A stretch of 64,000 nt of DNA from the NCBI RefSeq assembly GCF_001657485.1, contig NZ_LXFU01000051.1:62001-126000 (forward strand), read 5' to 3'. Under the pieces are notes generated by a model. The model was not told the DNA's origin. It made no database searches and saw only the letters and a list, made by a program, of their open reading frames with translations. Position numbers and translations under genes: made by a program. Below, piece by piece: positions 1-8,681 of this stretch (position 1 is the stretch's first letter; each line of letters starts with the position of its first letter). This DNA is from Rhizobium sp. WYCCWR10014 (GTDB taxonomy: Bacteria > Pseudomonadota > Alphaproteobacteria > Rhizobiales > Rhizobiaceae).

Positions 1-678
1 CGAGACGGCGCCGAATTCGCCCATGGCGCGGGCATTGCAGAGCAGTACCCCGTAAAGCAGGCCCCATTTGATATTCGGCAGCGTCACGTGCCAGAAGGTC
101 TGCCAGCCGCTGGCGCCGAGCGAAAGGGCTGCCTCCTCATCGGCGGTTCCCTGCTCCTGCATCAGCGGGATCAGCTCGCGGGCGACGAAGGGGAAGGTGA
201 CGAACATGGTGGCGAGGATCAACCCGGGCACCGCAAACAGGATCTTGATGTCGTGCGCGCTGAACCATTGGCCGAGCCAGGTACTGGAGCCGAACAGCAG
301 AACGAAGACCAGGCCCGATATGACGGGTGAGACCGAGAAGGGCAGGTCGATCAGCGTCGTCAGGAAGGCCTTGCCCTTGAACTCGAACTTGGCGATCGCC
401 CAGGCGGCGGCAACCCCGAAGATGAGATTGAGCGGCACGCTGACGCCGGCAACGATCAGGGTCAGGCGAATCGCCGAGAAGGTCTCGGCGTCTGCGAGCG
501 CCTGGAGAAAGGGGCCGGCTCCCTTGCGAAAGGCTTCCACGAAGACGGCTGCGAGCGGCAGAAGCAGGATCAGCAGCAGGAAGACGAGCGAGAGGATGAT
601 CAGGGTAAAGCGCGCGAACCTGTTTTCGGTGGTCACCGAACGCAGCTTCGTTGGTTGAGCGGTCGTATCAAGCGCCAT
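1..678 (-). CDS. cysW: Sulfate/thiosulfate ABC transporter permease CysW (3' end cut by window)
   Basis: Inner-membrane permease half of the sulfate/thiosulfate importer, partner of CysT with the periplasmic Sbp and the CysA ATPase. The reading frame is open from an ATG at 678 to the window edge, giving 226 codons of a family usually near 285, so the C-terminus is missing. A hydrophobic segment follows about 20 N-terminal residues. The EAA loop (EEAALSLGAS) that docks on the ATPase is near residue 195. GGAGGT lies just upstream of the ATG. It overlaps the end of cysT by 11 bp, so translation is probably coupled. cysA would be expected further left. Confidence 0.93.
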   Translation of the reverse strand, partial: MALDTTAQPTKLRSVTTENRFARFTLIILSLVFLLLILLLPLAAVFVEAFRKGAGPFLQALADAETFSAIRLTLIVAGVSVPLNLIFGVAAAWAIAKFEFKGKAFLTTLIDLPFSVSPVISGLVFVLLFGSSTWLGQWFSAHDIKILFAVPGLILATMFVTFPFVARELIPLMQEQGTADEEAALSLGASGWQTFWHVTLPNIKWGLLYGVLLCNARAMGEFGAVS

Positions 679-1525
679 AACCGTACCTCCGCCTGCTCCA
701 GCTCTGAATGAGATTGATGACCAGCAGCATGGCGAACGAGATGATCAGCATGATCGCCGCAATGCCGGTCGCTGCGGCGTAATTATACTCTTCGAGTTTG
801 ATGATGATCAGCAGCGGCGCGATCTCCGATTTGAACGGCAGGTTGCCGGCGATGAAGATGACCGAGCCGTATTCGCCGACGCCGCGGGCAAAGGCGAGCG
901 CAAAGCCGGTGAGCACGGCGGGCGCCAGCCCCGGCAGCAAAACGCGGAAAATCGTCTGGAAGCGATTGGCGCCGAGCGTTGCCGCAGCTTCCTCCACTTC
1001 CTTGTCGATCTCCTCCATGACCGGCTGTACGGTGCGCACCACGAAGGGCAGGCCGACGAAGATCAGCGCAACGACGATGCCGGCCGGGGTGAAGGCGATC
1101 TTGATGCCGAGCGGCGTCAGGAACTGGCCGATCCAGCCGTTCGGCGCGTAGAGCGTCGTCAGCGCGATGCCGGCAACGGCGGTCGGCAGCGCGAAGGGCA
1201 GGTCGACCATGGCATCGATGATGCGCTTGCCGGGGAAACGGTAACGCACCAGCACCCAGGCGAGGATGATGCCGAAGACGGCATTGACGATCGCGGCGAT
1301 GAAGGCGCTGCCGAAGCTGATGCGCAGCGCGTTCAGCGTGCGCGGATCGAGCGCGATCGACCAGAATTTCTCCCAGCCGAGCGCGCTCGACCGGACGGCA
1401 AGACCCGAGAGCGGGATGAGGATCAGAAGGGTGAGCCAGGTCAAGGTAAGGCCGAGCGCCATTCCGAAACCCGGAATGACGCTCGGCCGTTTGAACCGCC
1501 ACCGCGTGGGGCTATGTGCTTTCAT
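668..1525 (-). CDS. cysT: Sulfate/thiosulfate ABC transporter permease CysT
   Basis: Second permease of the sulfate importer, 285 aa, the usual family length. About six hydrophobic segments are visible. The EAA loop (EEAAATLGAN, around residues 183-192) contacts the CysA ATPase. It starts 8 bp after the sbp stop and runs 11 bp into cysW, so sbp-cysT-cysW is a tight operon. No cysteine-pathway regulator site could be recognised nearby. CysT rather than CysW is assigned because it comes directly after sbp and the next gene carries the CysW-type sequence. Confidence 0.94.
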   Translation of the reverse strand: MKAHSPTRWRFKRPSVIPGFGMALGLTLTWLTLLILIPLSGLAVRSSALGWEKFWSIALDPRTLNALRISFGSAFIAAIVNAVFGIILAWVLVRYRFPGKRIIDAMVDLPFALPTAVAGIALTTLYAPNGWIGQFLTPLGIKIAFTPAGIVVALIFVGLPFVVRTVQPVMEEIDKEVEEAAATLGANRFQTIFRVLLPGLAPAVLTGFALAFARGVGEYGSVIFIAGNLPFKSEIAPLLIIIKLEEYNYAAATGIAAIMLIISFAMLLVINLIQSWSRRRYGYGA

Positions 1526-1533
1526 GAAGTCTA

Positions 1534-2559
1534 TTATTGGGCCGGCTTGTAGATTTGGTCAAATACGCCGCCGTCGCCGAAGAATTTCGGCTGTGCGCTC
1601 TTCCAGCCGCCGAAGTCGTCGATGGTCGCGAGCGTCAGCTTCGGGAAGCGGGCGATGTCTGCCGGATCGGCGGCTTCCGGCTTGGTCGGCCGATAGTAGT
1701 GCTTGGCAGCGATCTTCTGGCCTTCGTCCGAATAGAGGTAGTTGAGATAGGCTTCGGCGACCTTGCGCGTACCCTTCTTGTCGACATTGCCGTCGACGAC
1801 AGCCACCGGCGGGTCGGCGCGGATGGAGAAGGTCGGCGTCACGATTTCGAACTGGTCGGGACCGAGCTCTTCAAGCGAAAGATAGGCTTCGTTTTCCCAG
1901 GCGAGCAGCACATCGCCAAGGCCGCGCTGGACGAAAGTGGTCGTGGCGCCGCGAGCGCCGGTGTCGAGAACCGGAACATGCTGCAGCAGTTTCGCAACGT
2001 ATTCCTGCGCCTTGGCTTCGTCGCCGCCATTCGCCTGCTTGGCCCATGCCCAGGCGGCCAGGAAGTTCCAGCGGGCGCCGCCGGATGTCTTCGGGTTCGG
2101 GGTGATGACCTGAACGTCATCCTTGACCAGGTCGCCCCAATCCTTGATGCCCTTCGGGTTGCCCTTGCGGACGAGGAAGACGATCGTCGACGTATAAGGC
2201 GTCGAATTGTTGGGGAACTTGGTCTTCCAGTCGGCGGGGATCTTGCCGGTCGCCTTGGCGATGGCGTCGATGTCGCCTTCGAGGGCAAGTGTCACGACAT
2301 CGGCGTCGAGGCCGTCGATGACGGAACGGGCCTGGGCGCCGGAACCGCCATGCGATGCCTGGATCGTCACGGTTTCACCGCTGTCCTTTTGCCACTTGGC
2401 GGCAAAGGCGGCATTGAAATCCTTGTACAATTCGCGGGTCGGATCGTAGGAAACGTTGAGAAGCGTCTGATCCGCGAATGCCGGAGCAATGCTCCCGATT
2501 GCGAAGCTGCTTGCCATGACCGCAGCTGCGATGAGCCGGGTGAGCCGTTGTGTCTGCAT
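1534..2559 (-). CDS. sbp: Periplasmic sulfate-binding protein Sbp
   Basis: Sulfate ABC transporter substrate-binding protein, 341 aa. The start at 2559 is preferred over an upstream in-frame ATG at 2754: a strong CAGGAGGG lies 6-8 bp before it, and a classic signal peptide follows (basic MQTQR, hydrophobic core, AFA-D cleavage site near residue 28). Mature-domain hallmarks are NVSYDPTREL and the anion-binding loop SHGGSGAQ. First gene of the sbp-cysT-cysW operon. The extra 65 codons of the longer frame have no signal-peptide character. Confidence 0.94.
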   Translation of the reverse strand: MQTQRLTRLIAAAVMASSFAIGSIAPAFADQTLLNVSYDPTRELYKDFNAAFAAKWQKDSGETVTIQASHGGSGAQARSVIDGLDADVVTLALEGDIDAIAKATGKIPADWKTKFPNNSTPYTSTIVFLVRKGNPKGIKDWGDLVKDDVQVITPNPKTSGGARWNFLAAWAWAKQANGGDEAKAQEYVAKLLQHVPVLDTGARGATTTFVQRGLGDVLLAWENEAYLSLEELGPDQFEIVTPTFSIRADPPVAVVDGNVDKKGTRKVAEAYLNYLYSDEGQKIAAKHYYRPTKPEAADPADIARFPKLTLATIDDFGGWKSAQPKFFGDGGVFDQIYKPAQ

Positions 2560-2921
2560 GGGGAACCCTCCTGTTTTCTGGCTTAACTCTATCAACTCAG
2601 TCGTATAATGAAACGAAGGTTCTTCCGGATCCTGCGTGGCCGTTAGAATGCCATTCCATTTAAGGGGCAATTTGGAAATGGACGTGCCGGAGTTGGCCGC
2701 GGCCAATTGGTCGCCCGGGCGCTGCCTCTCGCGGGGCCGTGTTTTTTTGGCCACAGTTCCTCCACGAAAACGACATGGTGGTGCAGATTTTTGCCAAGTT
2801 TTTGCCGCGATGACACTTGCGGATTCCTATATGGCTCCCGTGCGGTCGTATTCGCCGACTGCTACGCGGGGGCAACCCTTGAAGTGCGCCTCGCATTCCA
2901 AACCTGTTAAGGGCCATTCAA
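2560..2921. other. Divergent intergenic region between sbp and the porin
   Basis: This 362-bp gap must hold both promoters. A perfect 14-bp palindrome, TTGGCCGCGGCCAA, lies at 2693-2706 and could bind a regulator or be chance in GC-rich DNA. The half nearest the porin is richer in A and T. No convincing sigma-70 boxes or recognisable CysB-type site were found. The open frames crossing it lack plausible starts and look like chance. Confidence 0.5.
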
Positions 2922-3938
2922 ATGAATATCAGAACTATCCTTTTTGCCTCCGTTGCCGCCCTTGCCGCGGCCTCCGGAGCCCGCGCAGCCGACGCCATCG
3001 TGGCGGCGGAACCCGAGCCCGTGGAATATGTTCGCGTTTGCGACGCCTACGGTACCGGCTATTTTTATATTCCGGGGACGGAAACATGCCTTTCGATCGG
3101 CGGTTACATCCGTACCGAAGTGCGCTTCGGTGAGCAGATCTCCGGCGATTCCGACGTAAACTTCTGGACTCGCGGTCAGGTCACCTTCCAGACCAAGAAC
3201 GACACCGAGTACGGTACGCTCACCGGCGTCATCACGCTGCGTTACAATGTCGACAATGCCTCCGATCAGGAAGCTCTGCTGGATGAGGGTTATCTCGACA
3301 TTGCCGGTTTCCGCGCCGGTAAACTGTACAGCTGGTGGGACGACGACATGAGCGGCGAGACCGATACGCTCGCCAGCAACGAGACGACCCATAACTCGAT
3401 CCGTTATCAGTACGAGAATGGCGCTTTCGCGGCCGGCATTTCGGTCGACGAACTGGAAGAAGACTACGCCACCAAGCCGGGCGAAGGCCCGAACAACTTC
3501 GGTGTCGCAGGCCAGGTCTCCTACAAGGCCGGCGCAATCAGCGCTTACCTGCTTGCCGGTTATGACACCGACACCAGCGAAGTCGCTGTCCGCGGTATCG
3601 TCTATGCCGACATCGGCCCGGGCACGCTCGGCATTGCCGGCGTATGGGCAAGCGGCGCCAACTACTACTACGAAGAGTCCGAATGGACGATCGCAGCAGA
3701 ATATGCCTTGAAGGTCAACGACAAGTGGTCGGTCACCCCGGGCTTCCAGTACTTCGAGAACATCGCTCTCGAGGCTGACGGCAACGGCTTCACCGGCGGC
3801 AGCGCCTACACGACCGGTGTCACCATCGACTACCAGATCGTCGAAGACCTGCGTTCGAAGCTCAGCGTGCAATATCACGACGAGGACGAAGGCGACGACG
3901 AAGTGTTCGGCTTCCTGCGCTTCCAGCGCGATTTCTAA
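2922..3938 (+). CDS. Outer-membrane porin, alphaproteobacterial (RopA-like) family
   Basis: Predicted 338-aa trimeric beta-barrel porin for passive diffusion of small solutes. A signal peptide of about 22 residues ends in ARA-A. The mature part has the family pattern: an N-terminal region with two cysteines (CDAYG and ETCLSIGGYIRTE), alternating aromatic/polar strands, many Asp/Glu residues, and a C-terminal Phe after RFQR, as needed for barrel assembly. Codon use is strongly biased, as in highly expressed genes. RopA in Rhizobium is the closest family I recognise; the exact paralogue is unknown. Confidence 0.9.
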   Translation: MNIRTILFASVAALAAASGARAADAIVAAEPEPVEYVRVCDAYGTGYFYIPGTETCLSIGGYIRTEVRFGEQISGDSDVNFWTRGQVTFQTKNDTEYGTLTGVITLRYNVDNASDQEALLDEGYLDIAGFRAGKLYSWWDDDMSGETDTLASNETTHNSIRYQYENGAFAAGISVDELEEDYATKPGEGPNNFGVAGQVSYKAGAISAYLLAGYDTDTSEVAVRGIVYADIGPGTLGIAGVWASGANYYYEESEWTIAAEYALKVNDKWSVTPGFQYFENIALEADGNGFTGGSAYTTGVTIDYQIVEDLRSKLSVQYHDEDEGDDEVFGFLRFQRDF

Positions 3939-3961
3939 GACAGTCTGATTGCAGACGAGCG

Positions 3962-3989
3962 GGCGCGACCTTCGGGCCGCGCCTTTTTT
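3962..3989 (+). terminator. Rho-independent terminator of the porin gene
   Basis: GGCGCGACC, a TTC loop and GGGCCGCGCC form a GC-rich stem with one mismatch, followed by TTTTTT. It lies 23 bp after the porin stop. Confidence 0.85.
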
Positions 3990-4034
3990 ATGATGCCGAA
4001 AAGTGTGAGAGATTTTCGGACGACTTCATGCTCT
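3989..4034. repeat. Dispersed intergenic palindrome, copy A
   Basis: The segment beginning ATGATGCCGAAAAGTGTGAG and ending in TTCATGCTCT is an imperfect inverted repeat. It is closely related to the segment at 18666-18714, which shares ATGATGCCGAAAA, GTGAG and CATGCT. Rhizobial genomes carry many such palindromes between genes (RIME-type elements); assignment to a named class is not possible here. Confidence 0.7.
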
Positions 4035-4052
4035 CGCTATTGAATTTGGACG

Positions 4053-4508
4053 TCACACCCGTGAATCGGCGATGAAATCGGAATAGAATTCGTCGACCGT
4101 TCTTGCCTTGCGCATGGCGGCAAGCACGCCGTCCGATTGCAACTGCCTGGCGATGGCCGAAAGCACGTTCAGATATTCGCCGCGATTGTTTTCTCCGAAG
4201 AGCAGCACGAAGGCGATGTCGGTCGCGATATCGTCGATCGCCTCGAAATCCAGCGGCTGGGCGAAGCGGATGAGCAGGCCACGCGGGCTGGTCATGCCGT
4301 CGATCGCCGCATGCGGGATGGCGATGCCGTTGCCGATCCCCGTCGAGCCGAGCTTCTCACGCGCTTCGAGCGCCTTCAGGATGGTCTGACCGTCGACGGA
4401 GAAAGCCTTGGCGGCCTTGTCGGCTATGGTCTGCAGCGCGCGCCATTTGGTCGGCGCCGACACACCGATGAAGGTGTGTTCCGGCCGGATGATGTTGGGA
4501 AGGTTCAT
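4053..4508 (-). CDS. ptsN: PTS EIIA-Ntr family regulatory protein, kdp-linked
   Basis: A 151-aa cytoplasmic EIIA domain of the nitrogen-type phosphotransferase system. The phosphorylation site is His66 in GIAIPHAAI, after the signature REKLGSTGIGNG. No EIIB or EIIC partner is fused or nearby, which is typical of the regulatory branch. It lies 57 bp downstream of kdpE on the same strand, so it is probably the last gene of the kdp operon. In R. leguminosarum two EIIA-Ntr copies are known and kdp expression depends on EIIA-Ntr, which fits this position. Whether it is PtsN1 or PtsN2 cannot be told. Confidence 0.9.
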   Translation of the reverse strand: MNLPNIIRPEHTFIGVSAPTKWRALQTIADKAAKAFSVDGQTILKALEAREKLGSTGIGNGIAIPHAAIDGMTSPRGLLIRFAQPLDFEAIDDIATDIAFVLLFGENNRGEYLNVLSAIARQLQSDGVLAAMRKARTVDEFYSDFIADSRV

Positions 4509-4565
4509 GTCATTCTCGATGCTGTTCGGGCTCGATACTGTTCGGGCAGCGGGAGGGAGGGGATG

Positions 4566-5258
4566 TCAATCCGGTTCCCTGAGCCGGTAGCCGACGCCGG
4601 TCTCCGTGGTGATATAGTGCGGCTGGTCCGGAATCTGCTCGATTTTTTGCCGCAGCTGCCGGACATAGACGCGCAGATACTGCACATCAGCCGCCGGCCC
4701 CCATATCTGCTTTAGAAGAAACTGGTGTGTCAGCACCTTGCCGGCATGCTGGGCGAGCACGCGCAGGATGTCGTATTCCTTCGGTGACAGCTTTATTTCC
4801 GTGCCGTCGACCTTGACGATGCGCTTGACGAGATCGATCGACAGCCCGCCGGTCTGGAAGATCGCCTTTTCGCCCTGCTGCTGCAGGCGGTGGCGCAGCG
4901 CCACACGGATGCGGGCGCCGAGTTCGTTGATGCCGAAGGGCTTGGTGACGTAATCGTCGGCGCCACTTTCCAGCGCCCTGACGATGCCGGCCTCGTCGGT
5001 GCGGCTGGAGAGAATGACGACGGGCATGGAGAGCCCCTCGTCGCGCCACTCCTGCAGCAGGTCGTGACCTGATTTGTCGGGCAGGCCGAGGTCGAGCACG
5101 ATGAGGTCGGGCATGTCGTCGGCGACCGACTGACGGGCGGCGCTGGCGTTCGGCGCTTCCTGCACCTCGTAGCCCTGCGCGGTTAGGCCGACGCGGAGCA
5201 GCTTGCGGATCGGAGGCTCGTCGTCGACGACGAGGATTTTGACGGCTGAACCGGTCAT
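4566..5258 (-). CDS. kdpE: Response regulator KdpE
   Basis: OmpR-type regulator of 230 aa that activates kdp transcription when phosphorylated by KdpD. The receiver domain (about 1-120) has the acidic pair DDE at 12-14, phospho-acceptor Asp56 (LIVLDLGLP) and Lys in VTKPFG. A winged-helix DNA-binding domain follows (about 130-228, with LSPKEYDILRVLAQHAG). Its start overlaps the kdpD stop by 4 bp (ATGA). A matching KdpE-like tandem site lies upstream of the operon at 13073-13089. Confidence 0.96.
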   Translation of the reverse strand: MTGSAVKILVVDDEPPIRKLLRVGLTAQGYEVQEAPNASAARQSVADDMPDLIVLDLGLPDKSGHDLLQEWRDEGLSMPVVILSSRTDEAGIVRALESGADDYVTKPFGINELGARIRVALRHRLQQQGEKAIFQTGGLSIDLVKRIVKVDGTEIKLSPKEYDILRVLAQHAGKVLTHQFLLKQIWGPAADVQYLRVYVRQLRQKIEQIPDQPHYITTETGVGYRLREPD

Positions 5259-7963
5259 CTGAGTTCATCCAGTTTCGGAATGTCTGTGGGTTTCGGCAGG
5301 CGGATAGTGAAGACGGCGCCCGGACGGCCCGTCCGGTTGCCGGCTGTGATCGTGCCGCCCATCGCCTCGATGAAGCCGCGACAGATGGAAAGGCCAAGCC
5401 CGGTGCCGGCGCGCACCTGATCGCCCTTGCGCACGCGGTAGAAGGTGTCGAAGACGCGGTTAAGATCGGCCGGCGGGATGCCTGGGCCTTCGTCCGAGAC
5501 CTGCACGACGACGTTGTCGGCATCGGCCCAGCCCTCGATATGGATCACCGATCCCTCGGGCGCGTATTTCGCGGCATTGTCGAGCAGGTTGAAGATTACC
5601 TGCTCGAACAGGACAGGATCGACGCGCACCATCGGCAGGTCGGCTGGAATGTTCATCTCGGTCTTGTGGCCGTCGAGGATCTTTGCGGCACGGCGAAGTG
5701 CGCTGCCGACAATATCGCCGGCATAATGCAGCGCATAGTTCGGCTCCATCGCGCCGGATTCGATCTTGGTCATATCGAGCAGGTTGGCGATGAAGCGGTT
5801 GAGGCGTTCGGATTCGTCGACGACGGTTGACAGCAGGTCGCTGCGGTCCTCCTCCGGCATCGAGGCGAAATAGTCGCGCAGCGTGCCGGCGGCGCCGAGG
5901 ATGGCGGCAAGCGGTGTCTTCAGGTCGTGGGAGATAGAAGTCAGCAGGGCCGAGCGCAGCCGGTCGGCTTCGGCCCCAAGTCTTGCCCGGTCGACATCAG
6001 CGACGAGCTGGACGCGTTCGATGGCAAGCGCCGCCTGGTCGGCCAACGCATCGAGCAACCGCTGCTGCTCAGGCGTCAGCAACGGTCCGTCGCGGCGGTC
6101 ACTGTCGAGGCCGATGACACCGACGGCGGTGCGCCCGGTTCTCAGCGGCACATAGAGGCGTTTGGCGCCGGGCAGGGTGTCGGCGCCGCGGCCGGCGGCG
6201 TGATTGTGCTCCCAGGCCCAGCGGGCGGCGGCGATATCGGCATCGTCGAGCGTATCATCCGGCGGATAACCGGCCTTGACTGCGATGGTACCTTCTTCCG
6301 GCAGCAGCAGCACGACGCGGACCTTCAGCATCGAGGCGAGCTGGAAGGCGGTCGCCCAGAGCACGTCGTCGAGCGTGCCGGTGCCGGCGAGCTTTTTCGA
6401 GAAGAGATAGAGATCTTCCGTCGTGCGCGCTCGCTGGCGGGCGGCTGCGGCTTGGCGCTGCACGGTCGCGGTCAGGTTGCTGGCGATGATGGCGACGCCT
6501 AGGAAAAAGAAGAGCGCAAGCACGCTTTCCGGATCGCTGATCGTCAGCGTGTAGCGCGGCGGAAGGAAGAAGAAGTTGAAGGACAGCGCGCTGAGGATGC
6601 AGCTGTAAAGGGCCGGCCGCAGGCCGTGGAGGACCGCTGAGGTCAGCACCGCCATCAGGAAGACGAGGGCGAGGTTGCGCACGTCGAGCACCTGGTCAAG
6701 CACGACGCTGACGCCGAGCGCGATGGCAACATAAAAGGTTGCCAGCAGGTAGGCCCTGAGATCCAGTTGCGGCGGGGTGACGGCCGCCCTGACGCCGCGC
6801 GCGGTGGTGCCGTCCTTCTCGTTGCCCGATATGACGTGGACGCTGATCTCGCCGGTCTTGCGGATCAGCTCGTCGGTGACCGAGCGGCTCCACCAGTCGC
6901 GCCATGTCGGCTTCTTCGGGGCGCCGATGACGATATGGGTGACGTTGTTGGCGGTGGCGTGGCGGACGAGCTCTTCGGCCACTTCGCGGCCGGGAAGGGT
7001 GATCGCTTCGCCGCCGAGCTGCTCGGCAAGACGCAGCGTGGCAGCGACCGTATCGCGCTCGGCTTCCGTCAGATTGATCGAGCGGTTGGTCTCGATATAG
7101 ACGGCAGCCCAGGGTGCGCGCAGCCGCGAGGCCATGCGAGCGGCATAACGCACCAGCGAGGCGGAGCGCGGATGATGGTCGACCGAGACGAGAACCCGTT
7201 CGCCCGCCGCCCAGGGGCCTGATATGGCATGGGCCTGCATATGTGTGAGCAACTGGTCGTCGACGCGCTGGGCAGTCTTGCGCAGCGCGAGTTCCCTGAG
7301 CGCCGTCAGGTTGCCTGGCGTGAAATAGTTGGTCAACGCCCGCTCGGCGGTGCGCGGCATGTAGACCTTGCCGTCATGTAGGCGCTTGATCAGATCATCC
7401 GGCGTCAGGTCAATGATCTCGACGTCGTCGGCAAGGTCGATGATCGAGTCCGGCACCGTCTCACGCACGCGAATACGGGTGATCTGCGAGACGATGTCGT
7501 TCAGGCTTTCGACATGCTGGATGTTCAGCGTCGTATAGACGTCGATGCCGCGATCGAGCAATTCCTTGACGTCGAGGTAGCGCTTCGGATGGCGGCTGCC
7601 CTCGGCATTGGTATGGGCGAGTTCGTCGACCAGCACGAGATCAGGCCGGCGGGCGAGGATGCCGTCGAGGTCCATTTCCTCGAGCGGCCGGCCCTTGTAG
7701 CTGATTTCGACGCGCGGGATGATCTCGAAGCCGGCGAGGAGGGCCTCGGTCTCCTTGCGGCCATGGGTCTCGACGACGCCGATGACGACATCGAGACCGT
7801 CGGCGATCTTGGCACGGCCGGAGACGAGCATCTCGTAGGTCTTGCCGACGCCGGGGGCGGCACCCAGAAAGATCTTCAAACGACCGCGTGTCTCCGCCCG
7901 GGCTTTTTCGAGAAGCGCATCGGGCGAGGGCCTGCCGGCCTGGTCGCGATTGTCGTCTGGCAT
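5255..7963 (-). CDS. kdpD: Sensor histidine kinase KdpD
   Basis: Potassium/turgor sensor kinase of 902 aa, full family length. In order: KdpD N-terminal domain with Walker-A GAAPGVGKT (about 33-41), a universal-stress-like domain (about 250-380), four closely spaced transmembrane helices (about 400-500), a GAF-like region (about 530-650), then HisKA with His679 in SISHDLKTPL and an HATPase domain with N-box NLLDNAAKYA and G-boxes DEGPGIP and GTGLGLS. It is separated from kdpC by 112 bp, longer than other gaps in the operon, so a weak internal promoter is possible. Confidence 0.96.
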   Translation of the reverse strand: MPDDNRDQAGRPSPDALLEKARAETRGRLKIFLGAAPGVGKTYEMLVSGRAKIADGLDVVIGVVETHGRKETEALLAGFEIIPRVEISYKGRPLEEMDLDGILARRPDLVLVDELAHTNAEGSRHPKRYLDVKELLDRGIDVYTTLNIQHVESLNDIVSQITRIRVRETVPDSIIDLADDVEIIDLTPDDLIKRLHDGKVYMPRTAERALTNYFTPGNLTALRELALRKTAQRVDDQLLTHMQAHAISGPWAAGERVLVSVDHHPRSASLVRYAARMASRLRAPWAAVYIETNRSINLTEAERDTVAATLRLAEQLGGEAITLPGREVAEELVRHATANNVTHIVIGAPKKPTWRDWWSRSVTDELIRKTGEISVHVISGNEKDGTTARGVRAAVTPPQLDLRAYLLATFYVAIALGVSVVLDQVLDVRNLALVFLMAVLTSAVLHGLRPALYSCILSALSFNFFFLPPRYTLTISDPESVLALFFFLGVAIIASNLTATVQRQAAAARQRARTTEDLYLFSKKLAGTGTLDDVLWATAFQLASMLKVRVVLLLPEEGTIAVKAGYPPDDTLDDADIAAARWAWEHNHAAGRGADTLPGAKRLYVPLRTGRTAVGVIGLDSDRRDGPLLTPEQQRLLDALADQAALAIERVQLVADVDRARLGAEADRLRSALLTSISHDLKTPLAAILGAAGTLRDYFASMPEEDRSDLLSTVVDESERLNRFIANLLDMTKIESGAMEPNYALHYAGDIVGSALRRAAKILDGHKTEMNIPADLPMVRVDPVLFEQVIFNLLDNAAKYAPEGSVIHIEGWADADNVVVQVSDEGPGIPPADLNRVFDTFYRVRKGDQVRAGTGLGLSICRGFIEAMGGTITAGNRTGRPGAVFTIRLPKPTDIPKLDELR

Positions 7964-8075
7964 GCGTATGATCTTTCTGCAGATGGCTGCCGAGGACGGG
8001 CGCTATGTCTTCCTATCCTTCGTTCCTGCGACGAGCGCCGCAATGGGAAGGAAAAGGGCGCCCAGCCTGCCAGGG

Positions 8076-8645
8076 TCACTGAGTCATAGAAGCATCAAGG
8101 CTCTGATTCAACGCCAGAACATTGACGGTGGGTTCGCCGAGAATGCCGAGCTCGCGGGCTTGAACGGCGCCGTCGACCAGCGCCTTGACCTTGGCTTCAT
8201 CAAGGCTTCGCGCCTTGGCCACGCGCCCCACCTGGAAGTAAGCGGCCTCCGGCGAAATGTGGGGATCGAGGCCGCTGCCCGAAGCGGTGACGAGGTCGGC
8301 GGGGACATCGGCCGTCGGGTTCGCCGCCTTGGCGGCGTCATAGTCGCCCTTGACGCGGTCGATCAGCTTCTGGCTGGTCGGGCCGAGGTTTGAGCCGCTG
8401 GAGGCGGCCGCATTGTAGCCGTCGCCGGCTGCCGAGGGACGGCCGTGGAAATATTTGTCGCTGGTGAAGGCCTGGCCGATCAGCGTCGAGCCGATCACCT
8501 GACCGTTCTTTTGGATCAGGCTGCCGTTCGCCTGGTTCGGGAAGAGGGCCTGGGCGGCCCCCGTCATGGCGAGCGGGTAGAGAAGGCCGGTGATGGCAGT
8601 GGTGGCGACGATCATGACGACCGCCGGACGAAGTTCTTTCAACAT
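8076..8645 (-). CDS. kdpC: Potassium-transporting ATPase subunit KdpC
   Basis: A 189-aa single-span subunit that supports ATP affinity in the KdpFABC complex. One N-terminal membrane helix (about 10-32) is followed by a periplasmic domain with family motifs FTSDKYFHGRPSAAG, ASSGSNLGPTS and GLDPHISPEAA. AAGGAG lies at good spacing before the ATG. It begins 36 bp after kdpB. Length and motifs match the family. Confidence 0.96.
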   Translation of the reverse strand: MLKELRPAVVMIVATTAITGLLYPLAMTGAAQALFPNQANGSLIQKNGQVIGSTLIGQAFTSDKYFHGRPSAAGDGYNAAASSGSNLGPTSQKLIDRVKGDYDAAKAANPTADVPADLVTASGSGLDPHISPEAAYFQVGRVAKARSLDEAKVKALVDGAVQARELGILGEPTVNVLALNQSLDASMTQ

Positions 8646-8681
8646 TGTTCTTACTCCTTGGAGCGTTTCAGGCCAATTTTG

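Noticed and set aside
2907..3878. 323-codon minus-strand frame opposite the porin
   Set aside because: The plus strand has a clear signal peptide, porin motifs, C-terminal Phe and terminator; the antisense frame has none.
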